Below are positions 11,069 to 19,597 of a stretch of 64,000 nt of DNA, piece after piece. The translations under genes and the position numbers were made by a program. Numbering within the stretch: position 1 is the first letter of the stretch; every line of letters begins with the position of its first letter. Source of the stretch: Methanobacterium veterum (GTDB lineage: Archaea; Methanobacteriota; Methanobacteria; Methanobacteriales; Methanobacteriaceae); contig NZ_KN050694.1 of NCBI RefSeq assembly GCF_000745485.1, positions 261,408 through 325,407 of the forward strand, in the 5' to 3' direction. The notes below the pieces were generated by a model. It ran no database searches. It had not been told where the DNA came from and saw only the letters and a program-made list of their open reading frames with translations.

Positions 11069-11305
11069 TTATTCTACTATTTCAGCAAAACCAAAGTTTC
11101 TTCTTATAGAAGTGATTTTAATTTTAACTTCATCGCCTATTTTAGCGCCTGTTACAAAAACAACAAATCCTTCTATTCTTGCGATTCCATCGCCGTCTCT
11201 TCCAAGATCTTCAATTTTAACATCGTATTCTTCGCCTTCGTTTAAAGGAGAAGAAGAATTTCCTCTATTTGAGTAATTATCTCTTCCGTAATTATTATTA
11301 AACAA
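11069..11305 (-). CDS. TRAM domain protein
   Basis: This small protein (78 residues) has an Asn/Arg/Gly-rich N-terminal tail of about 22 residues, followed by a single TRAM beta-barrel ([19 protein letters not shown], then [15 protein letters not shown]). Free-standing TRAM proteins of archaea bind RNA and act as cold-response RNA chaperones in methanogens. The start is a TTG at 11305: it is preceded by GGACGTGAT, one mismatch from the ideal GGAGGTGAT, and no ATG or GTG is in frame upstream. A TATA-like box lies at 11364-11371. The flexible N-terminal tail may contribute extra RNA contacts, which is inference. Confidence 0.88.
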   Translation of the reverse strand: MFNNNYGRDNYSNRGNSSSPLNEGEEYDVKIEDLGRDGDGIARIEGFVVFVTGAKIGDEVKIKITSIRRNFGFAEIVE

Positions 11306-11363
11306 TTCATCACGTCCTAAATACGGCCATATAAATGACCTGTAATACAGTTTGATTTATAGG

Positions 11364-11371
11364 TATATATA
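11364..11371 (-). promoter_or_regulatory. TATA box for the TRAM gene
   Basis: TATATATA reads the same on both strands. On the minus strand it sits about 60 bp ahead of the TTG start of the TRAM gene, which would give a short leader containing the ribosome-binding site. The rest of the 11306-11615 gap is AT-rich with nothing else recognised. Confidence 0.5.
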
Positions 11372-11615
11372 GTTATGCTATTTTTTAAATTTAAAAAGAA
11401 TTTTAGATAATTACAGGCGGTTATAACTGCAGTATATTCTAAAAATTTAACATTTTTATTTTCATAAAATTATTCTAAAAATATATGGTATTTTGAAGAT
11501 TTTAGTTAATTTAATGCTGTTTTTAAGGCAGTATAATTAAAATTAGAAAATTTATAAAAAGAAATATATTTGAAAAATTCAGGTAAATTATTTTAGATTA
11601 GATTAGTAAAGGCTA

Positions 11616-11801
11616 TTATTTCCTGTTGCATAACAGAATATTCCCAGTCCCCACGTTTTCTGCTTCAACTTCCCTTATTATAGTCACAATTGCTTCTACT
11701 GGTAATCCCATTATTTTACTTGCACTTTCTGCAATAGTTTTTACAAGTTCTTCTTTTTGTTGTTTTGTTAATTTAGGTCCTTCTATTGTAATTACAGGCA
11801 T
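11616..11801 (-). CDS. 4-oxalocrotonate tautomerase family protein
   Basis: At 61 residues this has the size of a 4-OT monomer. It begins MPVITIEG, placing the catalytic Pro at position 2 of the translation, where removal of Met exposes it as the N-terminal base. [16 protein letters not shown] and the later [13 protein letters not shown] follow the family pattern. Such enzymes tautomerise enol or keto acids; the physiological substrate in methanogens is unknown. The start has a strong ribosome-binding site (AAGGAGTGAT). It lies 53 bp after the quinone reductase gene on the same strand, so both are probably one operon. Confidence 0.9.
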   Translation of the reverse strand: MPVITIEGPKLTKQQKEELVKTIAESASKIMGLPVEAIVTIIREVEAENVGTGNILLCNRK

Positions 11802-11854
11802 GATATCACTCCTTAAATTTATTGGGTAATTGTTTATTTTTAATGCTTAAATAT

Positions 11855-12496
11855 TTATAGAGAATTTATTCTTTCTTTGAACTTTTCAAGCTCTTTTTTT
11901 ACATGTTCTTTAGATACCATTGCTGGGCCGTATATGCCAATAGAAGGAAGCACTTCAAGACCGGTCACTTCAAGAATATTGTGGGTTATAAATTTAAAGA
12001 TATCATTTAAATCGCCGTGGGGACCTTCAGAGGAATATACTTCTTTAGGTGCACCTGTTGTAAAGGATAGCATCGCTTTTTTACCTCTTAATAAACCTGT
12101 ATCATACATCTTTCCTTCAGCTATATTGTGGACAACTCCAGGCAGGAATACCCTGTCGAACCAGCCTTTTAAGATTGCAGGGGGTGATGTCCACCATACT
12201 GGGAACTGGAAAATTATCATATCTGCCCATTTTATTTTCTTTACTTCGTCTTTGATGTCCTGAGAAAGTGATCCTGTTCCGACTGCATTTACCTGTTCCA
12301 TCATTGGATTAAATTGCTCAGTATTTTGCCTTTGCGAAAAATCATTTTCGTCAAGGACTGCTTTAAATCTCATCCCGTATAAATCTGATATTTTAACTTC
12401 ATGGCCATTATCCCTTAATGTTTTAGCTGTAATGTCTTTCATAACTCCATTTAGAGAATTTGGCTCAGGATGTGCAAAAATAATAAGTACATTCAT
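11855..12496 (-). CDS. NAD(P)H dehydrogenase (quinone) / flavodoxin-fold reductase
   Basis: The 213-residue protein has the NQO/KefF flavodoxin-like fold: N-terminal LIIFAHPEPNSLN (phosphate-binding loop for the flavin), FQFPVWWTSPPAILKGWFDRV in the middle, and SFTTGAPKEVYS. These enzymes use NAD(P)H for two-electron reduction of quinones or similar compounds and are soluble. The ribosome-binding site is AAGGAGGT seven bases before the ATG. Its position just upstream of the tautomerase gene suggests a small detoxification operon; the substrate is not evident. Confidence 0.9.
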   Translation of the reverse strand: MNVLIIFAHPEPNSLNGVMKDITAKTLRDNGHEVKISDLYGMRFKAVLDENDFSQRQNTEQFNPMMEQVNAVGTGSLSQDIKDEVKKIKWADMIIFQFPVWWTSPPAILKGWFDRVFLPGVVHNIAEGKMYDTGLLRGKKAMLSFTTGAPKEVYSSEGPHGDLNDIFKFITHNILEVTGLEVLPSIGIYGPAMVSKEHVKKELEKFKERINSL

Positions 12497-12699
12497 ACTA
12501 TCAACCTCCTTTTTTAATATTTTATGTACCTAAAAATTTAAATTCTTTTTGATGCTTATTAATAATAGCTGCATTTTAAAAAGAAAATAAGAAATTAAAT
12601 GGACATTATAAAAATCAAAACTCTGTTTAAATAGTTTAACTTAAATTAAGAATATTGTCCAACTGTTGTAATTAATGAATAATTCTATGGTGGTTATAA

Positions 12700-13341
12700 T
12701 TGCCTGAAACTAAGTCTAACGAATGCTTTTCAATATCACTGGAAGATATATCTTCTAAAATTCCGGATGATGGTATTAATATAAGAGACTTCCTCGATTT
12801 AATGGGTGATCGTGGGGGGTTGATTATATGCTTAATTTTAGCAACTCCTTTTTTAATTCCAGTATCTATTCCAGGATCCAGCATACCTTTTGGACTTGGA
12901 ATTATGTTTATTGGAATAAGCAGGATTTTTAACAGGTATCTAATACCTAAATTTATTATGGAATATGTACTGCCGAAGGATACTCTCTTGAAGATACTAA
13001 ATGGAACCATGACGGCTTTAGGAAAAGTAGAAAAGTATATTAAGCCCCGCTTTTTAGTATTGAGTAAAGGCCCTGCAATAAGTCGATTTAGTCTTTCTCT
13101 AATGGTATTTACTTCGTTTTTACTTATGCTCCCCTTACCTGTACCATTAACAGACAGTTTGCCGGGATATTCAATCTTTTTTTTAGTCTTAGGTATCCTT
13201 GAACACGATGGCTACTTCATTTTAGCAGGATATATACTGACCAGCATCACCACTATTTACTTTAGCCTGATATTTTTGTTTGGCTATGCTGGAATAACCT
13301 TTGTTTTATCCCATTTTGGGATATATATGCCTCAATTTTAG
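12700..13341 (+). CDS. ExoD-like (exopolysaccharide synthesis) membrane protein
   Basis: The 213-residue protein resembles the ExoD family: a soluble N-terminal part (ISLEDISSKIPDDGINIRDFLDLMGDRGG), a first hydrophobic pair around the characteristic PFLIPVSIPGSSIPFGLGIM, and two or three further membrane segments with LPLPVPLTDSLPGYSI and ILEHDGYF. ExoD was linked to exopolysaccharide production and alkali tolerance in rhizobia, but its activity is unknown. The start is a TTG at 12700, supported by GGTGGT six bases upstream. It is a single gene, flanked downstream by recombinase debris. Confidence 0.82.
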   Translation: MPETKSNECFSISLEDISSKIPDDGINIRDFLDLMGDRGGLIICLILATPFLIPVSIPGSSIPFGLGIMFIGISRIFNRYLIPKFIMEYVLPKDTLLKILNGTMTALGKVEKYIKPRFLVLSKGPAISRFSLSLMVFTSFLLMLPLPVPLTDSLPGYSIFFLVLGILEHDGYFILAGYILTSITTIYFSLIFLFGYAGITFVLSHFGIYMPQF

Positions 13342-13360
13342 TTTTGGAGTATTTTCTAAA

Positions 13361-14013
13361 ATAGATGAACATCCAAACGGTCCACACCTAATAGAATTCC
13401 TGCAAAACCTAAACATCCAAAAAACCACTCAAGAAATATATAAAACGATTAAAAGTTTACTGTGAATTCACAGGCAAAACACCCACACAATTAATGGGAG
13501 AAGCAGAAGAAGATGAAGAAAACAGAATAAGAATGAAAAACAGACGAATCAAAAAAAAATATTACAAGCTACTTAGTATACCTACGAGAACTAAACAGAA
13601 GCCCCAATTACATAACAAACTTAATAGTCACAGTAAAAAGTTTCTACAGCGAATACAAAATAGAATTACCAAGAATACGCTGCAACCTAAAACAGGAAGA
13701 ACAACTAATAACAACTGAAGATATCATAACCAAAAAACACATTCAAAAAGTTCTAAAATACTGCAACACCAAATTCAAAGCAATAATCCTTCTAATGATG
13801 TCATCTGGAATGGGCACATCTGAAATACGACATCTAACTATCAACGATTTTATAACAAGTCAAGTAATCGCCATAAAAGAATCATTTGAGGAAAAATTAG
13901 TTGAAAGAGATGAACAAACCAAACTATTATTGTGGTTGGCTGAAGTGCTTAACGCAGACCCTGAACTTGCAGAACAGTTTAAAAAATCAGCTATAAAATA
14001 TAATATAAAATAA
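13361..14013 (+). pseudogene. Decayed tyrosine recombinase (phage-type integrase)
   Basis: Three frame segments join into one integrase. At 13361-13450 there is DEHPNGPHLIEFLQNLNIQK; after a shift, 13447-13550 reads RLKVYCEFTGKTPTQLMGEAE and continues through RIRMKNRRIKK; after a second shift at the A9 run near 13551, 13553-14013 reads YLVYLRELNRSPNYITNL and so on. The last part enters the catalytic domain and keeps the first catalytic Arg (SGMGTSEIRHLTIND), but then jumps to a coiled tail (SFEEKLVERDEQTKLLLWL). The rest of the catalytic domain, including HxxR and Tyr, is missing. It is therefore an inactive remnant with two frameshifts and an internal deletion, marking an old integrative element. 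Confidence 0.8.
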
Positions 14014-14061
14014 ATTATATTATTTTTTTTATTTATTAGCGAAGATAAATCCACTATTCCA

Positions 14062-14094
14062 TGTACATCATGTACAAAATGTACACCATGTACA
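14062..14094. promoter_or_regulatory. Paired TGTACA palindromes upstream of peroxiredoxin
   Basis: Two 15-bp sites, TGTACATCATGTACA (14062-14076, perfect palindrome) and TGTACACCATGTACA (14080-14094), are separated by 3 bp and begin about 170 bp before the peroxiredoxin gene. A GCGAAGATA motif precedes them by about 20 bp. The same arrangement recurs at 14979 and 16596. They look like operator sites or the end of a small repeat; no regulator can be assigned. Confidence 0.5.
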
Positions 14095-14247
14095 TAATAT
14101 TTTTATTCTAATTTTAAACAGAATTAATCATTTTTTTCACTAAAAACCTTGAATAATATTACTTTTTAACTAAAAAACCAAAAAACTAAATGTTTTACGG
14201 TACAAATAAAATGAAGTAAATAAAAATTAAATTAAGGAGGTAAAATG

Positions 14248-14916
14248 ATGGAAAATATGCAAGAAAAGAAAAATATACCCCTTTTAGGTGATGATTTCCC
14301 TGAAATGAAAGTACAAACCACCTATGGAATGATGGAACTCCCACAAGAATTTTCTGGAAAATGGTTTGTCCTCTTTAGCCACCCTGCAGACTTCACACCT
14401 GTCTGTACAACAGAATTCGTTGCATTCCAAAAAAGATATGATAAATTCAAAGAACTGAACTGCGAACTTATAGGTCTAAGTGTGGACCAGGTCTTTGCCC
14501 ATATTAAATGGGAAGAATGGATAAAGGAAAATCTTGACATAGAAATCCAATTCCCAATAATAGCAGACACTGGAGCAGTAGCCCAAACATTAGGCCTTAT
14601 CCACCCAGGAAAAGGGAGCAACACTGTAAGGGCTGTTTTTGTTGTAGACGGCCAGGGAAAAATAAGAACAATACTTTATTATCCACAAGAACTTGGAAGA
14701 AACATGGATGAAATCTTAAGAATTGTAGAAGCCATGCAAATATCTGATGAAAACAATGTTGCCATGCCTGCAAACTGGCCGAAAAATGAAATATTAGATG
14801 ACCATGTAATTGTTCCACCAGTTCCAACTGTACCAGCAATAAAAGAACGATCTAAACAGGCAAAAGAAGAAGGATTTGAGTGTTTTGATTGGTGGCTTTG
14901 CCATAAAAAGCTGTAG
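14248..14916 (+). CDS. Peroxiredoxin (archaeal Prx6-like)
   Basis: This thiol peroxidase reduces H2O2 and organic peroxides. Counting from the alternative ATG at 14245, the protein has the peroxidatic Cys in [10 protein letters not shown] (C54) and two C-terminal cysteines (C213 and C219 in [14 protein letters not shown]), the arrangement of the Aeropyrum thioredoxin peroxidase. GGWxxHP-type (LFSHPADF) and the Arg in TVRAVFVVD are present. Two ATGs follow AAGGAGGT; the second (14248) has the spacing used by neighbouring genes. It has its own transcription unit with TGTACA palindromes on both sides. Cytosolic; the electron donor is probably a thioredoxin or glutaredoxin-like protein. Confidence 0.95.
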   Translation: MENMQEKKNIPLLGDDFPEMKVQTTYGMMELPQEFSGKWFVLFSHPADFTPVCTTEFVAFQKRYDKFKELNCELIGLSVDQVFAHIKWEEWIKENLDIEIQFPIIADTGAVAQTLGLIHPGKGSNTVRAVFVVDGQGKIRTILYYPQELGRNMDEILRIVEAMQISDENNVAMPANWPKNEILDDHVIVPPVPTVPAIKERSKQAKEEGFECFDWWLCHKKL

Positions 14917-14978
14917 ATTTTAATTTATTTTACTTTTTTTAAAATATTTATTTAAGCGAAAATACATCCAACCAGTTA

Positions 14979-14993
14979 TGTACATCATGTACA
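14979..14993. promoter_or_regulatory. TGTACA palindrome downstream of peroxiredoxin
   Basis: TGTACATCATGTACA is identical to the site at 14062-14076 and is likewise preceded (14955) by AAGCGAAAATA. It lies between the convergent peroxiredoxin and epimerase genes, so an operator role for either is not obvious; a mobile or structural repeat is equally possible. Confidence 0.45.
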
Positions 14994-15123
14994 TTACAAC
15001 TTTCTTTCATCTTTTGAAAATTGAAATAGAAAAAAAATATTTGAGTATATAAAAATACACCAAATATATAACCTATAAAATTTTTAATATATTACCATCC
15101 GGTTCTTTCACGGCAGAATAATG

Positions 15124-15678
15124 TTATTCCATTTTACAATCCCAATCATATGGAATAATATCATTGTTAATAGGATTAACCCGCCTCTCATCTACATCTT
15201 CAGGATCATAAAAGAGAGAAGGCATTCCTATCACGACAGATATTTCATTACCTACATTTTTGGTGCCGTGAAAGATTCCTGGAGGGATATAAACTATGCG
15301 GGGATATTTTTCACCCATAAATATTTCATTAGTAACTTTATATGTAGGTGAATCTTTCCTATAATCATATAAAGCAACTTTTACCATTCCAGTGACACAT
15401 ATCAAGTGATCTTCCTGCTTAGAATGAAGATGCCATCCCTTAATCATTCCAGGATAAGAATACGAAGCAATAAATTGCTTAATGTTCTGTGCTTTCAATT
15501 CTTCATCATCTAAACGAATGAGTTCAGTTAAAAATCCTCTTTCATCACTGAATAGCTTTGTATCTTTTAATACAACACCATCAATGAGTTCTTCACCATA
15601 AAAACCAGGTATATTCTGAACTCTTGGTCTTTCTAACTTATTGAAATCTTCTATACTTTCTATACTTTCTATTTGCAT
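15124..15678 (-). CDS. dTDP-4-dehydrorhamnose 3,5-epimerase-like cupin
   Basis: The 184-residue protein has the RfbC cupin pattern: [23 protein letters not shown] at the start of the fold, then a [17 protein letters not shown] segment matching the RfbC catalytic-His strand, and later [16 protein letters not shown]. RfbC enzymes epimerise dTDP-4-keto-6-deoxyglucose in L-rhamnose synthesis. No other rhamnose genes are near, so the substrate could be another sugar nucleotide. The start overlaps the end of the flavin reductase gene by 10 bp, so the two are translationally linked. Confident as a family member, less so on substrate. Confidence 0.82.
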   Translation of the reverse strand: MQIESIESIEDFNKLERPRVQNIPGFYGEELIDGVVLKDTKLFSDERGFLTELIRLDDEELKAQNIKQFIASYSYPGMIKGWHLHSKQEDHLICVTGMVKVALYDYRKDSPTYKVTNEIFMGEKYPRIVYIPPGIFHGTKNVGNEISVVIGMPSLFYDPEDVDERRVNPINNDIIPYDWDCKME

Positions 15679-16310
15679 GTTTTCACCTCTTTTTCATACA
15701 TCCATGATAATGGATCTTTACCGTCTTCAAACATAGCACCATAAGGTTCAAATTTATCAATATCATTAACAGTGCAGAAATGCATTCCATCGTTTGATCC
15801 TGTCATCATCAATGGTTTAGCTTTTTTTAGATCCCAGGAACCATCCTCAGGGTTGTAAACATTGTCATCTATCTCTAGATGTACTACTTTACCCATGATT
15901 AACAGATAAGGAATGCCATTATAATCCTCTTCATATATGTTGTGTAGTTTACATTCCATCCATGCATAACAGCCTTCAATCCCTGGTGCTTTAACTTTTT
16001 GGGAAGGTCTTTCTTTTAGATCCGCAAGTTTAAATTCGTTAATATTAAATGGTACATGCATAGCCGTTGGTATTACTTTATCCGCCATATCTGTACCTGG
16101 CATGTTGATAACGAATTCTTCTGTTTCTTTTATATTGACAAAAGTGTCTCTCATTTTTGCTGATGCCACACAAATCAGATCAAATGGACGTAAAATTGAC
16201 ATAACACACGAATAAGGGGCTATGTTATTAATGCCATTTTTACTAACTGTAGAAATAAATGATACTGGCAATGGTATCAGCGACTCTCTCTTAAAATTTT
16301 CTAAGATCAT
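15669..16310 (-). CDS. Flavin reductase family protein (FMN-binding)
   Basis: The 213-residue protein belongs to the flavin reductase/flavoredoxin family (DIM6/NTAB): an N-terminal [22 protein letters not shown] that forms the flavin site, [19 protein letters not shown], and the [15 protein letters not shown] strand. Members bind FMN and reduce flavin or Fe(III) with NAD(P)H, or act in oxygen and iron metabolism. GGTGGT four bases before the ATG is the likely ribosome-binding site. It is the first gene of a two-gene unit with the epimerase-like cupin, an uncommon pairing whose meaning is unclear. Confidence 0.88.
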   Translation of the reverse strand: MILENFKRESLIPLPVSFISTVSKNGINNIAPYSCVMSILRPFDLICVASAKMRDTFVNIKETEEFVINMPGTDMADKVIPTAMHVPFNINEFKLADLKERPSQKVKAPGIEGCYAWMECKLHNIYEEDYNGIPYLLIMGKVVHLEIDDNVYNPEDGSWDLKKAKPLMMTGSNDGMHFCTVNDIDKFEPYGAMFEDGKDPLSWMYEKEVKTCK

Positions 16311-16500
16311 ATTACCACCATTACTCCTTATATTTCCACCTATATAAATATTAGCTTTTTATTAAATAGTATTACATAATTAACAGAATATTTATAAAAT
16401 TTATTACTGAATGTAGACAAAATAACCAATTAAACACCAAAAAAAACAGGAATAATAAAAAAAATAATTTATAAAAAAAATTCCTTCTTATTTTATCCAA

Positions 16501-16619
16501 TTACATCATGTACATAGAACTTTTAATTTTGAAAAACTTTATTTTATTTATATTTTTAATTAACTAATATTAACGAAGATATATCTGACTTCCTATGTAC
16601 ACAATGTTCATTTTGTACA
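16501..16619. promoter_or_regulatory. TGTACA-type palindromes upstream of flavin reductase and CARDB genes
   Basis: Degenerate copies of the 14062 site occur at 16501-16515 (TTACATCATGTACAT) and as two overlapping sites at 16596-16610 (TGTACACAATGTTCA) and 16605-16619 (TGTTCATTTTGTACA). AACGAAGATA at about 16572 precedes the pair, as at 14037. They lie in the divergent gap between the flavin reductase and the secreted CARDB protein. The rest of 16311-16794 is AT-rich with nothing else seen. Confidence 0.45.
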
Positions 16620-16794
16620 TAAAAGAGTAGTTTTATATTTTTTTATTTGATTTAAGAAGATTTAACTAAAAAAATGATGTGTATACGTCTATTTTAGTTA
16701 AAATAATTATTTAATATTTTCTATTAATTTGTTATAGTAAATAATATTATATTAAAATTGATAATTATCTTTATAAATAAAGGAAAATTCAAAA

Positions 16795-17427
16795 ATGAAA
16801 CAAAAAATTGTAATATTAGGAATTACATTGATAACAGCATTCTTGTTAATGGGATCTGCATCAGCAACAACATTCACATTACTTGATAATGATTTAGATT
16901 TAAGTTATTCCAATAGTGCTTATACTTTTAATATTTATTTTAATCCTTATTGTGGTTATGTTTCAACATATGGATACAAACAAATATCCTCAGTAAAAAT
17001 TACAGATATTTACGGCTCTTCAAAAACATTAATACAAAATGTTAATTTTAGAAATATTAAAAATAGTTATGGTTACTCTGCTTCTATTGATCTAGATAAA
17101 GATAAGCTTGGATTATCTTCATTAAAAAGAGTAGATGTTAATTTTGTTAAACAGCCTGATTTAAGGATAGCTGCAATTAAAAGGAGTGGTAATTATTATT
17201 ATGTCACTGTGAAAAATTATGGTGATGCTACGGCTAGAAGTAGTTATTTGGGTACTTCTGTTTATTCTCATAAAACTGTAAAGACGTATATTCCTTATTT
17301 GAAATCTGGGCAGTATAAAACAGTTAAATTATACGTTAAATCGTATTATTCTAAAACATTTAAAGCGGATTGTACTAATTTGGTTAATGAGATATACGAA
17401 TATAACAATATTAAATATGCATATTAA
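16795..17427 (+). CDS. Secreted protein with CARDB-like domain
   Basis: The 210-residue protein opens with a clear Sec signal peptide (KQKIVILGITLITAFLLMGS, cleavage after ASA near residue 24). The mature part is Ser/Tyr/Asn-rich. Residues about 120-205 (PDLRIAAIKRSGNYYYVTVKNYG, then an extracellular beta-strand pattern) match a CARDB/APHP domain, a bacterial and archaeal cell-surface adhesion fold. The N-terminal 95 residues are unassigned. There is no C-terminal anchor, so it is either released or held by cell-wall contacts. It stands alone, followed by 1.4 kb without genes. Confidence 0.78.
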   Translation: MKQKIVILGITLITAFLLMGSASATTFTLLDNDLDLSYSNSAYTFNIYFNPYCGYVSTYGYKQISSVKITDIYGSSKTLIQNVNFRNIKNSYGYSASIDLDKDKLGLSSLKRVDVNFVKQPDLRIAAIKRSGNYYYVTVKNYGDATARSSYLGTSVYSHKTVKTYIPYLKSGQYKTVKLYVKSYYSKTFKADCTNLVNEIYEYNNIKYAY

Positions 17428-17580
17428 CTCTTCTATTTTTTAGGCCATCATTACTGTCTATCATAACTAAAACAATGTCTTAATAAATATTTTATTATTT
17501 TATTTTATAAAATAATTTTAACATATTTCCTTTTTCTAATTTATTTTAATTTAAAAAGAATTAAAGTTAGTGTAGAATAA

Positions 17581-17797
17581 AAGCTCTCAAGCTTGGTTTA
17601 AAACTAGATCTTTTATTGGTAGACGTAAAATAGAGAAAATTATCAAGAGCGGATTTAGTTACCCGATATTTTCGGATAACTGACATGCTCTTTTTTTCAA
17701 GGAATACATACAAGGTAATGTATCATGTGCAAGGAGTGGGCTGAATATTCATTTGAAAATAATAGGTATTGGTCACTATCTGGGGATTAGTGACCAA
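17581..17797 (+). ncRNA. Candidate structured RNA region
   Basis: No open frame covers this stretch. A hairpin with stems 17658-17666/17672-17680 (8 of 9 pairs) is enclosed by AAGAGC (17645-17650) and GCTCTT (17687-17692), followed by seven T, like an intrinsic terminator. AGCTCT at 17581 could pair instead with AGAGC, giving a mutually exclusive fold. Further on, a perfect 10-bp stem TTGGTCACTA (17769-17778)/TAGTGACCAA (17788-17797) closes a 9-nt loop. The region is richer in G/C than its surroundings. The strand is inferred from the T run. Fragments of a decayed gene are the main alternative. Confidence 0.3.
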
Positions 17798-18090
17798 ATG
17801 GAACTTTTTATGATACAGTTAGATAGTAGTTCCTCATGATTTATATACCTTTGCATGTCGGAATGTTGGATATTAAAAATACAAATGCTGCAAATAATCT
17901 TTATTTTTTTAAAACAGGGAGAAATATGATGAATATGTCCATAGTTTTACTTTCTAAAAAATAATTTAACATTTAATTAAGGAGTTATATTCAGCTACAT
18001 GTCAAAAATAGGATATAACAAACTTTAAATAATTAAACGTTTACATTATAATGCATATGATTGGTTTGATAGTTTAATCAGTGTACATAG

Positions 18091-18260
18091 AATAATAATA
18101 AATTTTTCGCTCATGTTTGATGTGAAGTTCAAAATGTTAATTTAAAGTTAATGGGACTTGTAATTAACATAATTAAAAAATTTAAACAATATTTACTTTA
18201 ATACAACACATTATTTACGCACAAGATCATGGACATGAGCAAATTTTTTATATTATTATT
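18091..18260. repeat. MITE-like element with terminal inverted repeats
   Basis: The left end (18091-18116) begins AATAATAATA and reaches CGCTCATGT; the right end (18233-18260) is its reverse complement over the outer 10 and inner 8 bp (ACATGAGC ... TATTATTATT). The 170-bp body has no open frame. The same TTTCGCTCATGT terminus occurs at 51500-51511 and, inverted, at 29602-29614. It is therefore a non-autonomous element or its remnant; no related transposase is in the window. Confidence 0.5.
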
Positions 18261-18523
18261 CCTCCCTATTTTATTTAGATTTTAAACAAATAGTAGTTAC
18301 TTAAATGACATTTAAGGCATAAATATTGATATTACGTTCATCACGCCTGTTATACTAACTCTATATCCTAAAATTTAAATATAGATTTAATTCAAAAATA
18401 AGGAATATTTAAAGTTAATTTTTTAATTAAGATATAATTTTGCTTCTATATTAAATAATTACGATTTAATCAAAGATTAAAAAATAAATTAACACTTATA
18501 ATATTTTATTAATCTATTCTAAT

Positions 18524-18575
18524 GGTGGGAAGACGCACATAGATGAAGTCTTTTTCTTTAAAATCTTCCCACAGG
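18524..18575 (+). ncRNA. Candidate small hairpin RNA with its own TATA box
   Basis: A perfect 9-bp stem GTGGGAAGA (18525-18533)/TCTTCCCAC (18564-18572) stands out in AT-rich, gene-free DNA. An alternative inner pairing GAAGAC (18529-18534) with GTCTT (18548-18552) would compete with it. A TATA-like CTTATAATATTTT at 18495-18507 lies about 25 bp before the first G, the normal archaeal spacing. No reading frame of note is present. No known RNA family was recognised. Confidence 0.4.
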
Positions 18576-18848
18576 TTGAAATTAATTTATACTTAATTTA
18601 TACTTTTGCTTTTTTAGAATATATGTAAAAACTTATTTATGCTGAAATTGCGTTTTAATATTTTAAAATTATAAACAGATTTAAAGCTTTAATTTTAAGA
18701 ATAAATCCTATTTAGTTTAAGCATATTTACAGTGTTAATTGTGAGTTAATTAATCCATTTAAGTTATGCACGATCTTTTTAATAATATTAATTATAAAAT
18801 TAATAATCGTATATTGGAAATTAATATGGAGAAGCAGGAGTGAATTGA

Positions 18849-19358
18849 ATGAGCAAAATAGGAGTTTTAATAGGACCAAAATTTGAAGATGTGGAATATA
18901 TTAAACCCTCAAAATCTTTTAAAGGAAAGGGGCATGAATTAACGCATATAGGATTAAAAGGTGGACAAACAGTAGAAGGGAAAGAAGAAAAAACAAAAGT
19001 CGTCGTTGATAAATCTGCCGGAGATGTATCAGTAAATGATTTTGATGCGATCTTTATTCCAGGCGGATGTTCTCCAGATAAATTAAGAGAAGATGAGAAT
19101 GTAGTGGAGTTTGTGAAAGAATTTGTTGAAAGCAATAAGCCAGTTTTTGCAATCTGCCATGCTCCTCAGCTTTTAATTACAGCCCAGGTTATTGAAGGAC
19201 GAAAAGTAGCAGGGTGGAAATCTATTGTTCAGGATATTGAAAATGCTGGAGCAGAGTATGTAAACGAGGAAGTTGTTGAAGATGGCAATATAATTTCAAG
19301 TCGCGGACCTGATGATATTCCTGCATTTACTGAAGCATCTCTTAAAAAATTGGAATAA
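18849..19358 (+). CDS. DJ-1/PfpI family protein (deglycase/protease-like)
   Basis: The 169-residue protein has the PfpI/YhbO pattern: KIGVLIGPKFEDVEY with the conserved Glu (E13), FDAIFIPGG, and the nucleophile elbow AICHAPQ with C103-H104. The C-terminal part (GRKVAGWKSIVQDIENAGAE, then SRGPDDIPAF) is also typical. Members have been described as intracellular proteases or as glyoxal/glycation repair enzymes; the Cys-His pair fits an active enzyme. It has a good GGAGTGA ribosome-binding site and stands alone after the 1.4 kb gene-free stretch. A second, more distant DJ-1 member is at 34.3 kb. Confidence 0.93.
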   Translation: MSKIGVLIGPKFEDVEYIKPSKSFKGKGHELTHIGLKGGQTVEGKEEKTKVVVDKSAGDVSVNDFDAIFIPGGCSPDKLREDENVVEFVKEFVESNKPVFAICHAPQLLITAQVIEGRKVAGWKSIVQDIENAGAEYVNEEVVEDGNIISSRGPDDIPAFTEASLKKLE

Positions 19359-19597
19359 TTAATAACTGGTCACAGTGCTTAAAATAAGTAAAATTTTTTT
19401 ATTTAATTTTTAAAATTAACCTATTACATCATACCTTAAAATTAAAAAGTAGGAATTATTTTATAACTGGAATTACTTAAATTAAATTGGATGTCTAGAC
19501 ATACTTGACTAATTTTAGAATCCATCAAAATCAGCCATAGAGTTTCTAAATTTTCAAGGTCTAGATATCCTAGCCTAAAATAAATATAATAATTAAA

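Noticed and set aside
18000..18029. ATG with AAGGAG upstream coding for MSKIGYNKL
   Set aside because: It resembles the first residues of the DJ-1 protein at 18.8 kb, but the match is five residues and the flanks do not align, so chance is more likely than a duplicated gene start.
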